Assembly (NCBI RefSeq): GCF_026343115.1
Contig: NZ_JAPEMC010000002.1
Location: 1-64,000 of the forward strand
Length of the DNA: 64,000 nt
DNA from: Streptomyces sp. NBC_00102
GTDB lineage: Bacteria > Actinomycetota > Actinomycetes > Streptomycetales > Streptomycetaceae
Reading direction: 5' to 3'
The translations under genes were made by a program, and so were the position numbers. Positions 36,101-43,850 of this stretch are shown here, piece after piece (position 1 is the first letter of the stretch; each line of letters opens with the position of its first letter). The notes beneath the pieces were generated by a model, which saw only the letters and a list, made by a program, of their open reading frames with translations, was not told where the DNA came from and did not search any database.

Positions 36101-39100
36101 CGTCTACGACACGCCGAACGCCACCGGCTGGACCGCCGGCCAGGTACCCACCGCGGGCGCGGAGTCGTGGACCGGCCGTGCGACGGGGTACCCGGCCTCG
36201 GCCACGGGAGGCGAGCGGGCTCCCTCGGGGTGGCAGCGCCTGACGAAGAAGGAGTTCGACACGCTCGGCCGCCCGGTCAGCCTGACGGACGCTTCGGGAG
36301 CGACCACCACTACCGAGTACACGCCCACGGGCGCGGGGGTCCCGACCAAGAACGTCGTCACCGACATCAAGCAGTTCAAGACCACGACCTTCCTGGACGG
36401 CATCCGGGGTCTGCCGGTGCGGACCTACGACGCCAACGCGAAGAAGACCGAGCAGACCTACGACGGACTCGGGCGGCTCACCGGCGTCTGGATGCCCGAC
36501 CGGAGCAAGGACGCCGGCGACCTCGCGACCACTTCGTACGCGTACACCCTGGAGCGGGGCAAGGCGCCGTCGATCGCGAGGTCGGACGTCAAGTCGTCCA
36601 CCACGGTCAGCACCTCGTACGACATCTACGACTCGCTGCTGAGGCCGCTCCAGAAGCAGACGACGACACCGAACGGCGGGCGCCTGCTGTCGGACACCCG
36701 CTACGACTCGCGCGGACTCGTCGAGGAGACCTACACCGACATCTACGACCCCCTGAAGACTCCGGAAGGCACGTACAGCCGCGAAGAGCAGGGGGAGGCA
36801 CCGAAACAGAACAGCACGGTCTACGACGGGGCCGGGAGAGCGATCAGCAACACCTTCACGGTGTTCGGCGTGGCGAAATGGACGACGAACACCACGTACA
36901 CCGGCGACTCCACCGCGCAGAGCGCGCAGACGGGCGGACGGGCCACCCGGGAGATCACCGACGCGCTGGGCAGACTCGTCGAGCGCCGCGAATACGCCGG
37001 TCCCAGCCCCGTCGACGCCACGTACTCGGGCACTCTCGGGGCGGCGTACACCACCACCCGGTACACCTACACCCGTGACGGGAAGGACGACACGATCACC
37101 GGCCCGGACGGCGGGGTGTGGTCGTACGGCTACGACCTGTTCGGTCGCCGGGTCAAGTCCACCGACCCCGACACGGGGACCTCGCTCACCGGATACACCG
37201 CCGCCGACCAGACCGACTGGACGAAGGACGCGGCCGGAAAGCAACTGCTCTACGGATACGACGTCCTGGGCCGCACCACCGACCTCTGGTCGGCCGCCCG
37301 CACCGAGGAGAACAAGCTGGCCCACTGGGACTTCGACACGGTCGCGAAGGGGAAGCCGACAGGCTCCACGCGCTACGTCGGAGGCGCGGGGGCCACCGGC
37401 AAGAGCTACACCCGTTCCGTCGTCAGCTACGACAATCTCTACCGGACGACCAGCTCGCAGCTCTCCCTCTCGGCCTCGGACCCGTTCGTCACGTCGAAAT
37501 CCGCCGCGGCCACGTACACCTTCGACACGGCCTACAACCCCGACGGCACGGTGGCGTCCACCACGGAACCCGCGGCCGGCGGGCTTCCCGCCGAGACCAT
37601 CCAGACGAAGTACACCTCGACGGGCCAGCCCACCTCCGTCTACTCCGGCACCTCCGGCTATCTGCAGAGCGCGAGCTACAGCGCGCAGGGGCAGCCCCAA
37701 CTGCTGAGCCTCGCGGTGTCGTCCGCCACGGGCAGCAAGAAGACCGACCTCAACTTCGACTACGAACAGGGCACCGACCGACTGCTCCGCTCCTACGTCA
37801 CCACCCCGCAGACTGCGCCCTACAAACCGCAGGACCTCACCTACACGTACGACGACGCCGGCAACGTCCTGAAGATCACCGACGAGCCCAATCCGGACAC
37901 GGCGATCAAAGGGGAGACCCAGTGCTTCACCCACGACGGCCAGCAGAGACTGAAGGAGGCGTGGTCGCAGACGACGAGTGACTGCACCACCCCGGCCGTC
38001 GGCGGCCCGGCGCCCTACCGTGTCGGCTACACCTACGACACCGCCGGCCTGCGGACCGGTGAGACCGGCTACGACGCGGCCGGAACCCCCGCCGCCACCA
38101 CCTACTGCTACAACGACACGGCGCAACGGCACACCCTGACCACCACCACGGCGGCGGCCGGCACGGAACCCTGCAAGGCGGCCGTGGCCACGTACGACTA
38201 CGACGACGCGGGCCACACGACCCGTCGCCCGGACGGTTCGGGTACCCAGAGCCTCACCTGGAACGCGGAGGGCAAGCTCGCCACCCTCGTCGAGGGCACT
38301 TCGCGGACGGACTACCTGTACGACACGTCCGGCGACCTGATGATCCGTCGCGCCACCGGTGACGGCGAGAGCGTGCTGTACCTCGGGGCCACCGAGATCC
38401 ACGTCAAGGTCAGCGGCACCACCACCAAGACCTGGGCCACCCGCTCGTACAGCGTGGGCGGCACCACCGTGGCGGTCCGGAGCAGCGAGAGCGGAAGCCA
38501 GAAACTCACCTTCCTCGCCGGCGACCAGCACGGCACCTCCAGCATCGCGATCGACGCGACCACCCAGGCCGTCACCAAGCGCTACTCGACACCGTTCGGC
38601 GGCGCGCGAGGTACCACCGGCACGACGTGGCCGGACGACAAGAGGTTCCTCGGCAAACCCCAGGACGCCAGTACCGGCCTGACACACGTCGGAGCGCGCG
38701 AGTTCGACCCTGCCACCGGGCGCTTCCTCAGCGCGGATCCGCTGCTGGAGACGGACAAACACCAGTCGCTCAACGGGTACGGCTACGCCGAGAACAACCC
38801 GGTGACACTGGCTGACCCGACCGGTATGGGCTCGATGGTGTTCTGCGAGATGCCCAACTGCTCACCGGAAGTGATTGCCGCGGACACGTTTTTGTCCACG
38901 GGATCCACGGGCCTCGGCGCCAGCAGCGGCACCGGCGCAGGCAACAGCGGCACGAGCAGCAAGGGCACGTCCACCGGGAGCAACACCGGCAGTAGTACCT
39001 GCGATGCCTCGTGCCAGGCAACCATCCTGTGGGAGCAGCAGCGCCTGCTCGCGATGCGCCAGGCATACATTGACAAGCTTCGCATGTACTTGTACGGACT

Positions 39101-39641
39101 GTCCGTCGAGCGCCGTTCGACCGTCCCGATGGTGAACCTGGACGGGTGCAACGACGAATGCCGTGAAGAGTTTCTGCGCCTGCAGATTCGTAACATCCCC
39201 GCCACGAGCAAGAAGGACGAGGACGGTGAGAGCCTGTTCGACAAGCTCATCGGAGCGCTGGGGAAGGAGATCGACATGGAGAGGAGGGCACAGTCCAAGC
39301 TGCTGGGAGTGGGCTACGAGGAGGCGGCCAAGCTGACTGGTGCGAGTTGCTCCGAGGCCAAGGGCCTGACCACCTGCACCACTGACTTCTCCGTCTTCGG
39401 GCAGTCCATTTACGGCAGGGGAGGGACCACGCTCGGAACGACATACGTGACCAGCCGTAATGAGGAGTCCACGCGAGACGCGAAGCTCAGACACGAGCGT
39501 GTGCACGTTGACCAGTGGAACGAGCGGGGCTTGCTGTTCGCCTTGGACTACCTGATGGAGGGAGCCGATCCCTGCGAGAATGCCTACGAGGAAGCTGCGG
39601 ACTGGGCAAACGGGGGATACGTCGAGTGCCTTACTCCGTGA
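33105..39641 (+). CDS. Exported RHS/YD-repeat polymorphic toxin with zincin-like C-terminus
   Basis: 2178 residues from an ATG at 33105 with GGAGG ten bases upstream. The signal peptide is RRRRAGLVVLLSAVLAVPVG, with cleavage near AQA at about residue 49. A SpvB/TcdB-like N-terminal region (FTWTYPIAAPAPAAGPSPSL, NLSYDSGGIDG) is followed by many YD repeats (TYDGLGRLTG, SYDIYDSLLRPLQKQ, DALGRLVERREY). The RHS core ends at about residue 1908 (GAREFDPATGRFLSADPL, then YGYAENNPVTLADPTG), where the protective shell normally delivers its cargo. The last 270 residues are unrelated to RHS repeats and contain LRHERVHVDQW (HERVH at 2130-2134) and downstream acidic ENAYEEAADW (2158-2163), the arrangement of a zinc metallopeptidase. 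The C-terminus is thus a probable toxin domain. Confidence 0.85.
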   Translation: MGMGVGSPFRRDRRTVVSRRSARRRRAGLVVLLSAVLAVPVGLTPLAQAAERPGIPGAPKPQRASKVVEMDGAGATASRRRVADSAARNAEDAKTAKAERNGARWPSAARATVDVEKRASAGRTVVGEVPVSLTGREAAGGPARATVTVLDRDATRAAGVRGVLLTAQADDPGAARLGVDYSSFASVLGGGWSSRLQLVQLPACVLTTPEAARCRTAVPLRTANDVPAHELSADLTFTRSVADSADRSAQSPDSVAPLVLAITSSASAESATGGGDYAATPLASSSTWEAGGSSGSFTWTYPIAAPAPAAGPSPSLNLSYDSGGIDGRNASTNNQGTDVGEGFGLTAVSFIERNYGSCDRDGHDEQYDLCWKYENASLVLNGKATELVKDDSTGKWHLKNDDASTVTHSTGAANGDDDGENWTVTTGDGTAYHFGVNKLLGAGDQRTNSVWTVPVYGDDENEPGYDKGDAFADRASQQAWRWNLDYVEDTHGNAMTYWYTAESNNYRKNKAETANTAYQRGGYLSKILYGQRSEDLFGPTSPYKVDFTYAERCESDCGSLTEDTAKNWPDVPFDAICAAGASKDDCRPEGPTFFTRKRLVGIDSSVLVGTAYKAVDSWEFTQKYLDGGDIDEDSSDQVLTLQSIRRTGESSTSVELDPVTLTYRMDPNRVAGGTQPGGGNILPLTRPRLLSVTSETGAVTTVTYSAPECVRGTRMPKAEDDNGESCYPLYWHVNGATDATLDWFHKYRVVAVSEGDPAGHGELVEHSYAYEKPAWHYNDSPFVASDERTWSVWRGYQKVTETTGDTDGTQTRTVTSYFQGMNGDPRKAGGTRSVTLPGMDVAGLDVPDFTDAEQYVGFTRQTVGYDGDAPVSVSVTDPWSARTAVQHKSFADTEAYYLRIGKATTHTYLTVPKTWRTTSTTTTYDSYGMAAKVDSAGDTAKSGDETCTRTWYARNDTAGINGLTSRIRVVGRTCATAEADLSLPTSSATRGDVLADTATVYDTPNATGWTAGQVPTAGAESWTGRATGYPASATGGERAPSGWQRLTKKEFDTLGRPVSLTDASGATTTTEYTPTGAGVPTKNVVTDIKQFKTTTFLDGIRGLPVRTYDANAKKTEQTYDGLGRLTGVWMPDRSKDAGDLATTSYAYTLERGKAPSIARSDVKSSTTVSTSYDIYDSLLRPLQKQTTTPNGGRLLSDTRYDSRGLVEETYTDIYDPLKTPEGTYSREEQGEAPKQNSTVYDGAGRAISNTFTVFGVAKWTTNTTYTGDSTAQSAQTGGRATREITDALGRLVERREYAGPSPVDATYSGTLGAAYTTTRYTYTRDGKDDTITGPDGGVWSYGYDLFGRRVKSTDPDTGTSLTGYTAADQTDWTKDAAGKQLLYGYDVLGRTTDLWSAARTEENKLAHWDFDTVAKGKPTGSTRYVGGAGATGKSYTRSVVSYDNLYRTTSSQLSLSASDPFVTSKSAAATYTFDTAYNPDGTVASTTEPAAGGLPAETIQTKYTSTGQPTSVYSGTSGYLQSASYSAQGQPQLLSLAVSSATGSKKTDLNFDYEQGTDRLLRSYVTTPQTAPYKPQDLTYTYDDAGNVLKITDEPNPDTAIKGETQCFTHDGQQRLKEAWSQTTSDCTTPAVGGPAPYRVGYTYDTAGLRTGETGYDAAGTPAATTYCYNDTAQRHTLTTTTAAAGTEPCKAAVATYDYDDAGHTTRRPDGSGTQSLTWNAEGKLATLVEGTSRTDYLYDTSGDLMIRRATGDGESVLYLGATEIHVKVSGTTTKTWATRSYSVGGTTVAVRSSESGSQKLTFLAGDQHGTSSIAIDATTQAVTKRYSTPFGGARGTTGTTWPDDKRFLGKPQDASTGLTHVGAREFDPATGRFLSADPLLETDKHQSLNGYGYAENNPVTLADPTGMGSMVFCEMPNCSPEVIAADTFLSTGSTGLGASSGTGAGNSGTSSKGTSTGSNTGSSTCDASCQATILWEQQRLLAMRQAYIDKLRMYLYGLSVERRSTVPMVNLDGCNDECREEFLRLQIRNIPATSKKDEDGESLFDKLIGALGKEIDMERRAQSKLLGVGYEEAAKLTGASCSEAKGLTTCTTDFSVFGQSIYGRGGTTLGTTYVTSRNEESTRDAKLRHERVHVDQWNERGLLFALDYLMEGADPCENAYEEAADWANGGYVECLTP

Positions 39642-40180
39642 CAGCGGGCGTGCGAGGCCGGGCTGTTCGAGTGGTGGCTCCAGCAGTCGCCGCCATGGCC
39701 GTGGTGACGGCGTGCACCATTCCGGGCCCGACCCCGCCCATCGCCGGATTCCGTTTGGAGGGCGCGGAGCTGATGATCGTCATGCCCGTCTGTCCGGGGG
39801 CGGTGGTTCGCGAGGCGGAGGCAGTCGTCCGGGTCAAGGGTGAGGGCAGGGGGGACGGGTTCAAGACGCTCTGGAAGGCCGTGCGTCCCAAGGTGCCGGA
39901 GGCGCGACGAGGTGTCTTCGCGGTAGGGAGCGCACGGGACTTCGCCTCGGAGGTGATGCCGGTGGCCGGAAAGCTCCCGAACGCGTATTACGTGTCGGTC
40001 CGGTTCGAAACGGCCGTGCACGGATACTCCGGCCAGGACGGGGAGGTCGACCTCTCACGGTTGCCTTCGGTGACCTTGGGCCCGGACGAGTACATGACTC
40101 AGCGGGGCAAGGTGATGACCCGGGCGCAGATCGAGGCCCAACTCCCCTGCGGAAGGGCCTCCGCCACCCCCTCGCCGTAG
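39626..40180 (+). CDS. Small lipoprotein, candidate immunity protein
   Basis: 184 residues from a GTG at 39626 with GGGGGA about eight bases upstream; it overlaps the last 16 bases of the RHS gene, so translation is probably coupled. A signal segment (APAVAAMAVVTAC) ends in a lipobox-like VTAC with Cys at about residue 30. The mature part is a small alpha/beta protein (FRLEGAELMIVMPVCPG, VVREAEAVVRVKG, AYYVSVRFETAVHGYSG), with no recognised family. Polymorphic toxins are usually followed by their immunity gene, and a lipoprotein on the outer face could neutralise an exported peptidase. That role is inference from position. Transcription ends at the hairpin 16 bases downstream. Confidence 0.6.
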   Translation: MPYSVTAGVRGRAVRVVAPAVAAMAVVTACTIPGPTPPIAGFRLEGAELMIVMPVCPGAVVREAEAVVRVKGEGRGDGFKTLWKAVRPKVPEARRGVFAVGSARDFASEVMPVAGKLPNAYYVSVRFETAVHGYSGQDGEVDLSRLPSVTLGPDEYMTQRGKVMTRAQIEAQLPCGRASATPSP

Positions 40181-40195
40181 GCCGTCCGCCTGCGG

Positions 40196-40234
40196 GACCG
40201 GGCCGCCGTCGTCACCCACGACGGTGGCCCGGTC
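40196..40234. terminator. Bidirectional hairpin terminator
   Basis: GACCGGGCCGCCGTCGT pairs with ACGACGGTGGCCCGGTC (one G-T mismatch) across CACCC, between two convergent genes. Confidence 0.8.
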
Positions 40235-40260
40235 GCGCGTGCGGGGGTCGATGCCGCCGC

Positions 40261-41004
40261 TCAGTCGGCGGCATCGACGGCGGGGGCCGCCGCCGGTAGC
40301 GGGGTCTGCGCGGCGCGCGTCACGTCCGCGACCACCTCCACCATGTCGGGGCCGTACGCCTCGGAGTTGACGACCTTCAGCAGCAGGCAGAAGGTCGAGT
40401 CGCGGTAGGTGCGCGCCAACTTCCCGTAGTGCCGCACCAGATGACGGGCGGCGGCCTGGTTGGTGATCGCGCGCTGACCGCAGAGGAGGAACACCGGCCG
40501 GGCCTCCCGGCCGATGCTCAGCCGCGCCAGGAGTACGTGTTCCAGGACGCCGTTCTCCACCGGGTAGTACTCCGTGCCGATGCGGAAGGACGCCCGGTCC
40601 GGGCCCGGTTCGCGGTCGGTGTTCACCCGCACGCCGGGAAGCAGCGACTGGAGGTGCGCGGCCATGCGCCGGTTGGATCCCGGACCGCCCACGCAGTACT
40701 CCGTCCGCTCCCCGAAGCCCTGGCGTGCCGTGTCGTGGGAGAGGATCTGCGCGTGCGCCCCGCACTCCTTGATCATCGCCGACAGTTCCAGCAGGGCGAA
40801 GACGTCGTTCCGGTGCACCGCGCCGTCCGTCCCCGGGTCCCGGTTGACGACCAACAGGCATTCGGAGTTGGCCGGAAGCCCGAAGAAGGCCTGCTTACGG
40901 CGGAGTTTGCGGCGCCAGAGGTAGGTGCGCGCGAGCCAGCCGAGAGCCGCGCTCACTCCCGCGGCCATGACGCCCAGCACGATGTTGCGTACGTCGTCGG
41001 TCAT
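40261..41004 (-). CDS. Membrane-anchored protein of unknown function
   Basis: 247 residues from an ATG. An N-terminal helix (IVLGVMAAGVSAALGWLA, about residues 8-25) followed by basic WRRKLRRKQ anchors a cytosolic domain. That domain reads FFGLPANSECLLVVNRDPG, FALLELSAMIKECGAHAQIL, GSNRRMAAHLQSLLPGV, TEYYPVENGVLEHVLLARL and PVFLLCGQRAITNQAAARHL. The ordered alternation of strands and helices suggests a Rossmann-like nucleotide- or ligand-binding fold seen in streptomycete hypotheticals. No catalytic residues are assignable. Confidence 0.65.
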   Translation of the reverse strand: MTDDVRNIVLGVMAAGVSAALGWLARTYLWRRKLRRKQAFFGLPANSECLLVVNRDPGTDGAVHRNDVFALLELSAMIKECGAHAQILSHDTARQGFGERTEYCVGGPGSNRRMAAHLQSLLPGVRVNTDREPGPDRASFRIGTEYYPVENGVLEHVLLARLSIGREARPVFLLCGQRAITNQAAARHLVRHYGKLARTYRDSTFCLLLKVVNSEAYGPDMVEVVADVTRAAQTPLPAAAPAVDAAD

Positions 41005-41403
41005 GGCCGGGGATAGTAGCGGGCATCCGGTGCCTGTTCGAGGCGGTACGGACGATCCGGCCGGGCCGGGGGTTGGTTCGCGCGGACGCCACCGCGATCG
41101 GTGTCACGGTGCTGCGCGAGGGCGGCGACGCGGCAAGGCGAACGGCACCCGGGCATTTGGGGCACCACGTATCGCCGTGGATGCGACAAGGAGCCGGAGC
41201 CGGAACGCGGAAGCGCCGAGGGCCGCCAGGGCGGGTCAGGGTGCGTCGGCGGTCATGTCCTCGTGCGCAGGTGATCAAAAAGGCCGCGCGTCAGTGGATT
41301 AGCTTCGGGAAGCCGGCGACTTCCGGACGGGATTGTCCTGTTCGCTCCGGACAGCACCCCTTCTGGGCGGTGCTGCCTGTGACGCCCGCCCGAGGAGTCG
41401 CCC
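41005..41403. other. Divergent intergenic region, no gene seen
   Basis: 399 bases between the membrane-anchored protein (leftward) and the FUSC-type transporter (rightward). Short open frames here lack family resemblance. It should hold both promoters; no boxes or palindromes stand out. Confidence 0.4.
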
Positions 41404-43734
41404 GTGACCGTTCTGCACTCGCTGCGCGCCCGTGACGCGGGGCTGGCCGCACTGCGCCGGTCGTGCCGTGCCGGAATCGTGGCGCCCGCACTCTTCGCGC
41501 TCGGCGTCGAGGTGATCGGCAACCCCACGGTGGCGATGTTCTCGGCGTTCGGATCGATCACCCTCCTGCTCTTCGTCGACTTCGGCGGGCCGCTGCCCGA
41601 ACGGCTCGCCGCGCAGGCCGCGCTCGTCGTTCTGGGTGCCGCGCTGGTCTGCCTGGGGACACTGTGCGCGAAACCCGGGTGGCAGGCCGCCCTCACCATG
41701 GCGTTGGTCGGATTCGGCGTGCTCTTCTCGGGCGTCGTCAGCTCGGTGATCGCGGGTACGGCGAACTCACTGCTGGCCGTCTTCAGCCTCGCGGTCATGC
41801 TCCCCGGCCCCGTGTCGTCACTCCCCGACCGTCTGGCCGGATACCTGATCGCGGGTGCCGCGTCCCTGCCGGCGATCGCCCTGTTGTGGCCGGCACCCGT
41901 CAGGGAGCCGCTGCGGCACGCGATGGCGCGGGCCTGCGCCCTGCTCGCGGAGCGGCTGCGCGCCGAGGTCGACTGCGCGTGGGGCTCCACGGCCGACAGC
42001 CCCGCGGCCCTGGAAGCACGGGTGGCCGCATCCGCCGCCGCGGTGGGCGCGCTGCGCACGTCGTTCTTCGGTTCCCCGTACCGGCCGACCGGTCTGACCA
42101 CGGCGACCCGCATGCTCGTCCGCATGGTCGACGAGGTGGTACGGCTGGAAGAAATCCTGGTGCGGAAGTCGCTGAGCGGCCCCGCCGCGCCGCCCGACGC
42201 GGCGGTGTGCGAGGTCATGAGGGCGGCCGCCGGTCTGCTGGGGCGCGGAGCCGACCAACTGAGGACGCTCGAAGGCGACGTCGAGGGTCTGCGGCTGGCC
42301 CGGGAACGGCTGCGGGACACGCGCGTGGTCATGGAGCGTGCGGTGCTGCACAGCCTGCCCGCGGTGGGCGCCACGGACGCGCGCTCCCAAGGGCCGGCCG
42401 TCGCCGGATTCATCGGTTCGCTCGAACCCGGTTTCCGCGCCCAGGAGATGAGCTCTGCCATCCACTCGATCTCGGAGGGCGTCGAGCTGGTCGTCGCCGC
42501 ACGGGACCGCCGGTGGTGGGAGCGTGTACTCGGGCGCCGGCCGGCGGGCGTCCCCTCCGCCCTGTCGGCGGCTCAGGAACGAGCGGGCGCCCACATCGAG
42601 CCGCACTCCGTCTGGCTGCACAACAGTATCCGCGGGGCCGTCGCCCTCGGCCTGGCCGTGTTCCTGGCCGGGTGCACCGGCGTACAGAACTCGTTCTGGA
42701 TGGTCTCCGGAACCATCGCCGTCCTGCGCTCCAACGCCCTGCTCACCGGTCAGAACGCGGTGCGCGCTCTGCTGGGCACTCTGGTCGGCATCGTGGTGGG
42801 CAGCGGACTGATCTTCGTCCTCGGCCCGGACACCACGATGTTCTGGGTCCTGCTCCCGCCGGCCATCGTGTTCACCGGACTGGCCCCGGCGGCCTTCTCG
42901 TTCGCCGCCGGTCAGGCGGGGTTCACCGCGGCGCTCCTCATCATGTTCAACATCATCGCTCCGGAGGGCTGGACGATCGGCCTCGTACGGTTCGAGGACA
43001 TCGTCCTCGGCTGCGCCGTGAGTGTCGGTGTGGGCCTGTTGTTCTGGCCGCGGGGGGCGGGAGCAGCCCTCGGCCAGGCGCTGGCCGAGGCGTTCGAGGA
43101 GAGCGCCGGCCATCTGTGCCGCTCCATCGAGTACGGACTCGCCCCGCCGGGCGCGCCCGCGCGGTCCGCCCCCACGCCCGAGGACGCGCGGCGCGACGCC
43201 GCAGCGGCGGCCCGGCGCCTCGACGACGCCTTCCGCGGCTTCCTCGCCGAACGGGGCACGAAGAACGTGACGCCGGCGGACGTGTCCGCCCTGATGACAG
43301 CGGTGGCCGTACTGCGGCTGACCGCGGACGCCGTCCTCGAACTCTGGGAGCGGGACGACACCGGGCCGGCGGACGAGCACACCGCGGCGCGTGCCGAGGT
43401 CCTCCGGGCCGGGCTGCGGGTCTGCCGGTGGTACCAGGAAGCGGCGCGGGCACTCTCCGGATTCGGCGAAGTGCCCGAGAAGCTGCCCCGGGACGAGACC
43501 GCGGAGGGACACCTGATCGCCATGGTGAGCCGTGCACTCGTCGAAGGCCGCGGGCAGGGCGCGAGCACGGTGATCAGGACGATCTGGACCGCCGACCACA
43601 TCGATGTGGCCCAGCAGCTCCAGACATCGGTCGTGGGTCCGGCCAGGACGGCCGCGGCACTGCGCCACCGGAGGAACGTGTCGACGGGGCGCACCGTCGG
43701 GGGACGGCGGCCCCCGCACACCCGGCGCGTCTGA
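41404..43734 (+). CDS. FUSC-family inner-membrane transporter
   Basis: 776 residues from a GTG with GGAG seven bases upstream. Two similar membrane blocks, each of about five or six helices (about 20-160: VAPALFALGVEVIGNPTVAMFSAF; about 410-560: IRGAVALGLAVFLAGCTGVQNSFWMV and RALLGTLVGIVVGSGLIFVLG), each precede a long helical cytosolic domain. This is the FUSC/YccS/aromatic-acid-exporter layout. GQNAVRALLGTLVGIVVG is the family-typical second-block motif. Members are proposed to export small acids or fusaric acid. The substrate is unknown, and the neighbour at 43851 may suggest organic acids but that is speculative. Confidence 0.85.
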   Translation: MTVLHSLRARDAGLAALRRSCRAGIVAPALFALGVEVIGNPTVAMFSAFGSITLLLFVDFGGPLPERLAAQAALVVLGAALVCLGTLCAKPGWQAALTMALVGFGVLFSGVVSSVIAGTANSLLAVFSLAVMLPGPVSSLPDRLAGYLIAGAASLPAIALLWPAPVREPLRHAMARACALLAERLRAEVDCAWGSTADSPAALEARVAASAAAVGALRTSFFGSPYRPTGLTTATRMLVRMVDEVVRLEEILVRKSLSGPAAPPDAAVCEVMRAAAGLLGRGADQLRTLEGDVEGLRLARERLRDTRVVMERAVLHSLPAVGATDARSQGPAVAGFIGSLEPGFRAQEMSSAIHSISEGVELVVAARDRRWWERVLGRRPAGVPSALSAAQERAGAHIEPHSVWLHNSIRGAVALGLAVFLAGCTGVQNSFWMVSGTIAVLRSNALLTGQNAVRALLGTLVGIVVGSGLIFVLGPDTTMFWVLLPPAIVFTGLAPAAFSFAAGQAGFTAALLIMFNIIAPEGWTIGLVRFEDIVLGCAVSVGVGLLFWPRGAGAALGQALAEAFEESAGHLCRSIEYGLAPPGAPARSAPTPEDARRDAAAAARRLDDAFRGFLAERGTKNVTPADVSALMTAVAVLRLTADAVLELWERDDTGPADEHTAARAEVLRAGLRVCRWYQEAARALSGFGEVPEKLPRDETAEGHLIAMVSRALVEGRGQGASTVIRTIWTADHIDVAQQLQTSVVGPARTAAALRHRRNVSTGRTVGGRRPPHTRRV

Positions 43735-43850
43735 GCGGGCCGAGGACTGTGCGCTCCACGATCCGGGGAGGTGCGCTGAAGGGCAAATCAACCCTTTGTG
43801 TGCTTCCTAGCCTGGCTCAGTCCGTACGACCGGCCGGTGTGAGGAGTGCA

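Noticed and set aside
33063..38762. 1899-residue open frame on the minus strand
   Set aside because: It is antisense to the RHS gene, is rich in Arg/Gly/Val as expected for a shadow frame in high-GC DNA, and matches no protein pattern.
40261..41004. Membrane-anchored protein considered as a defence effector
   Set aside because: There is one anchor helix and no partner cyclase, kinase or nuclease nearby.
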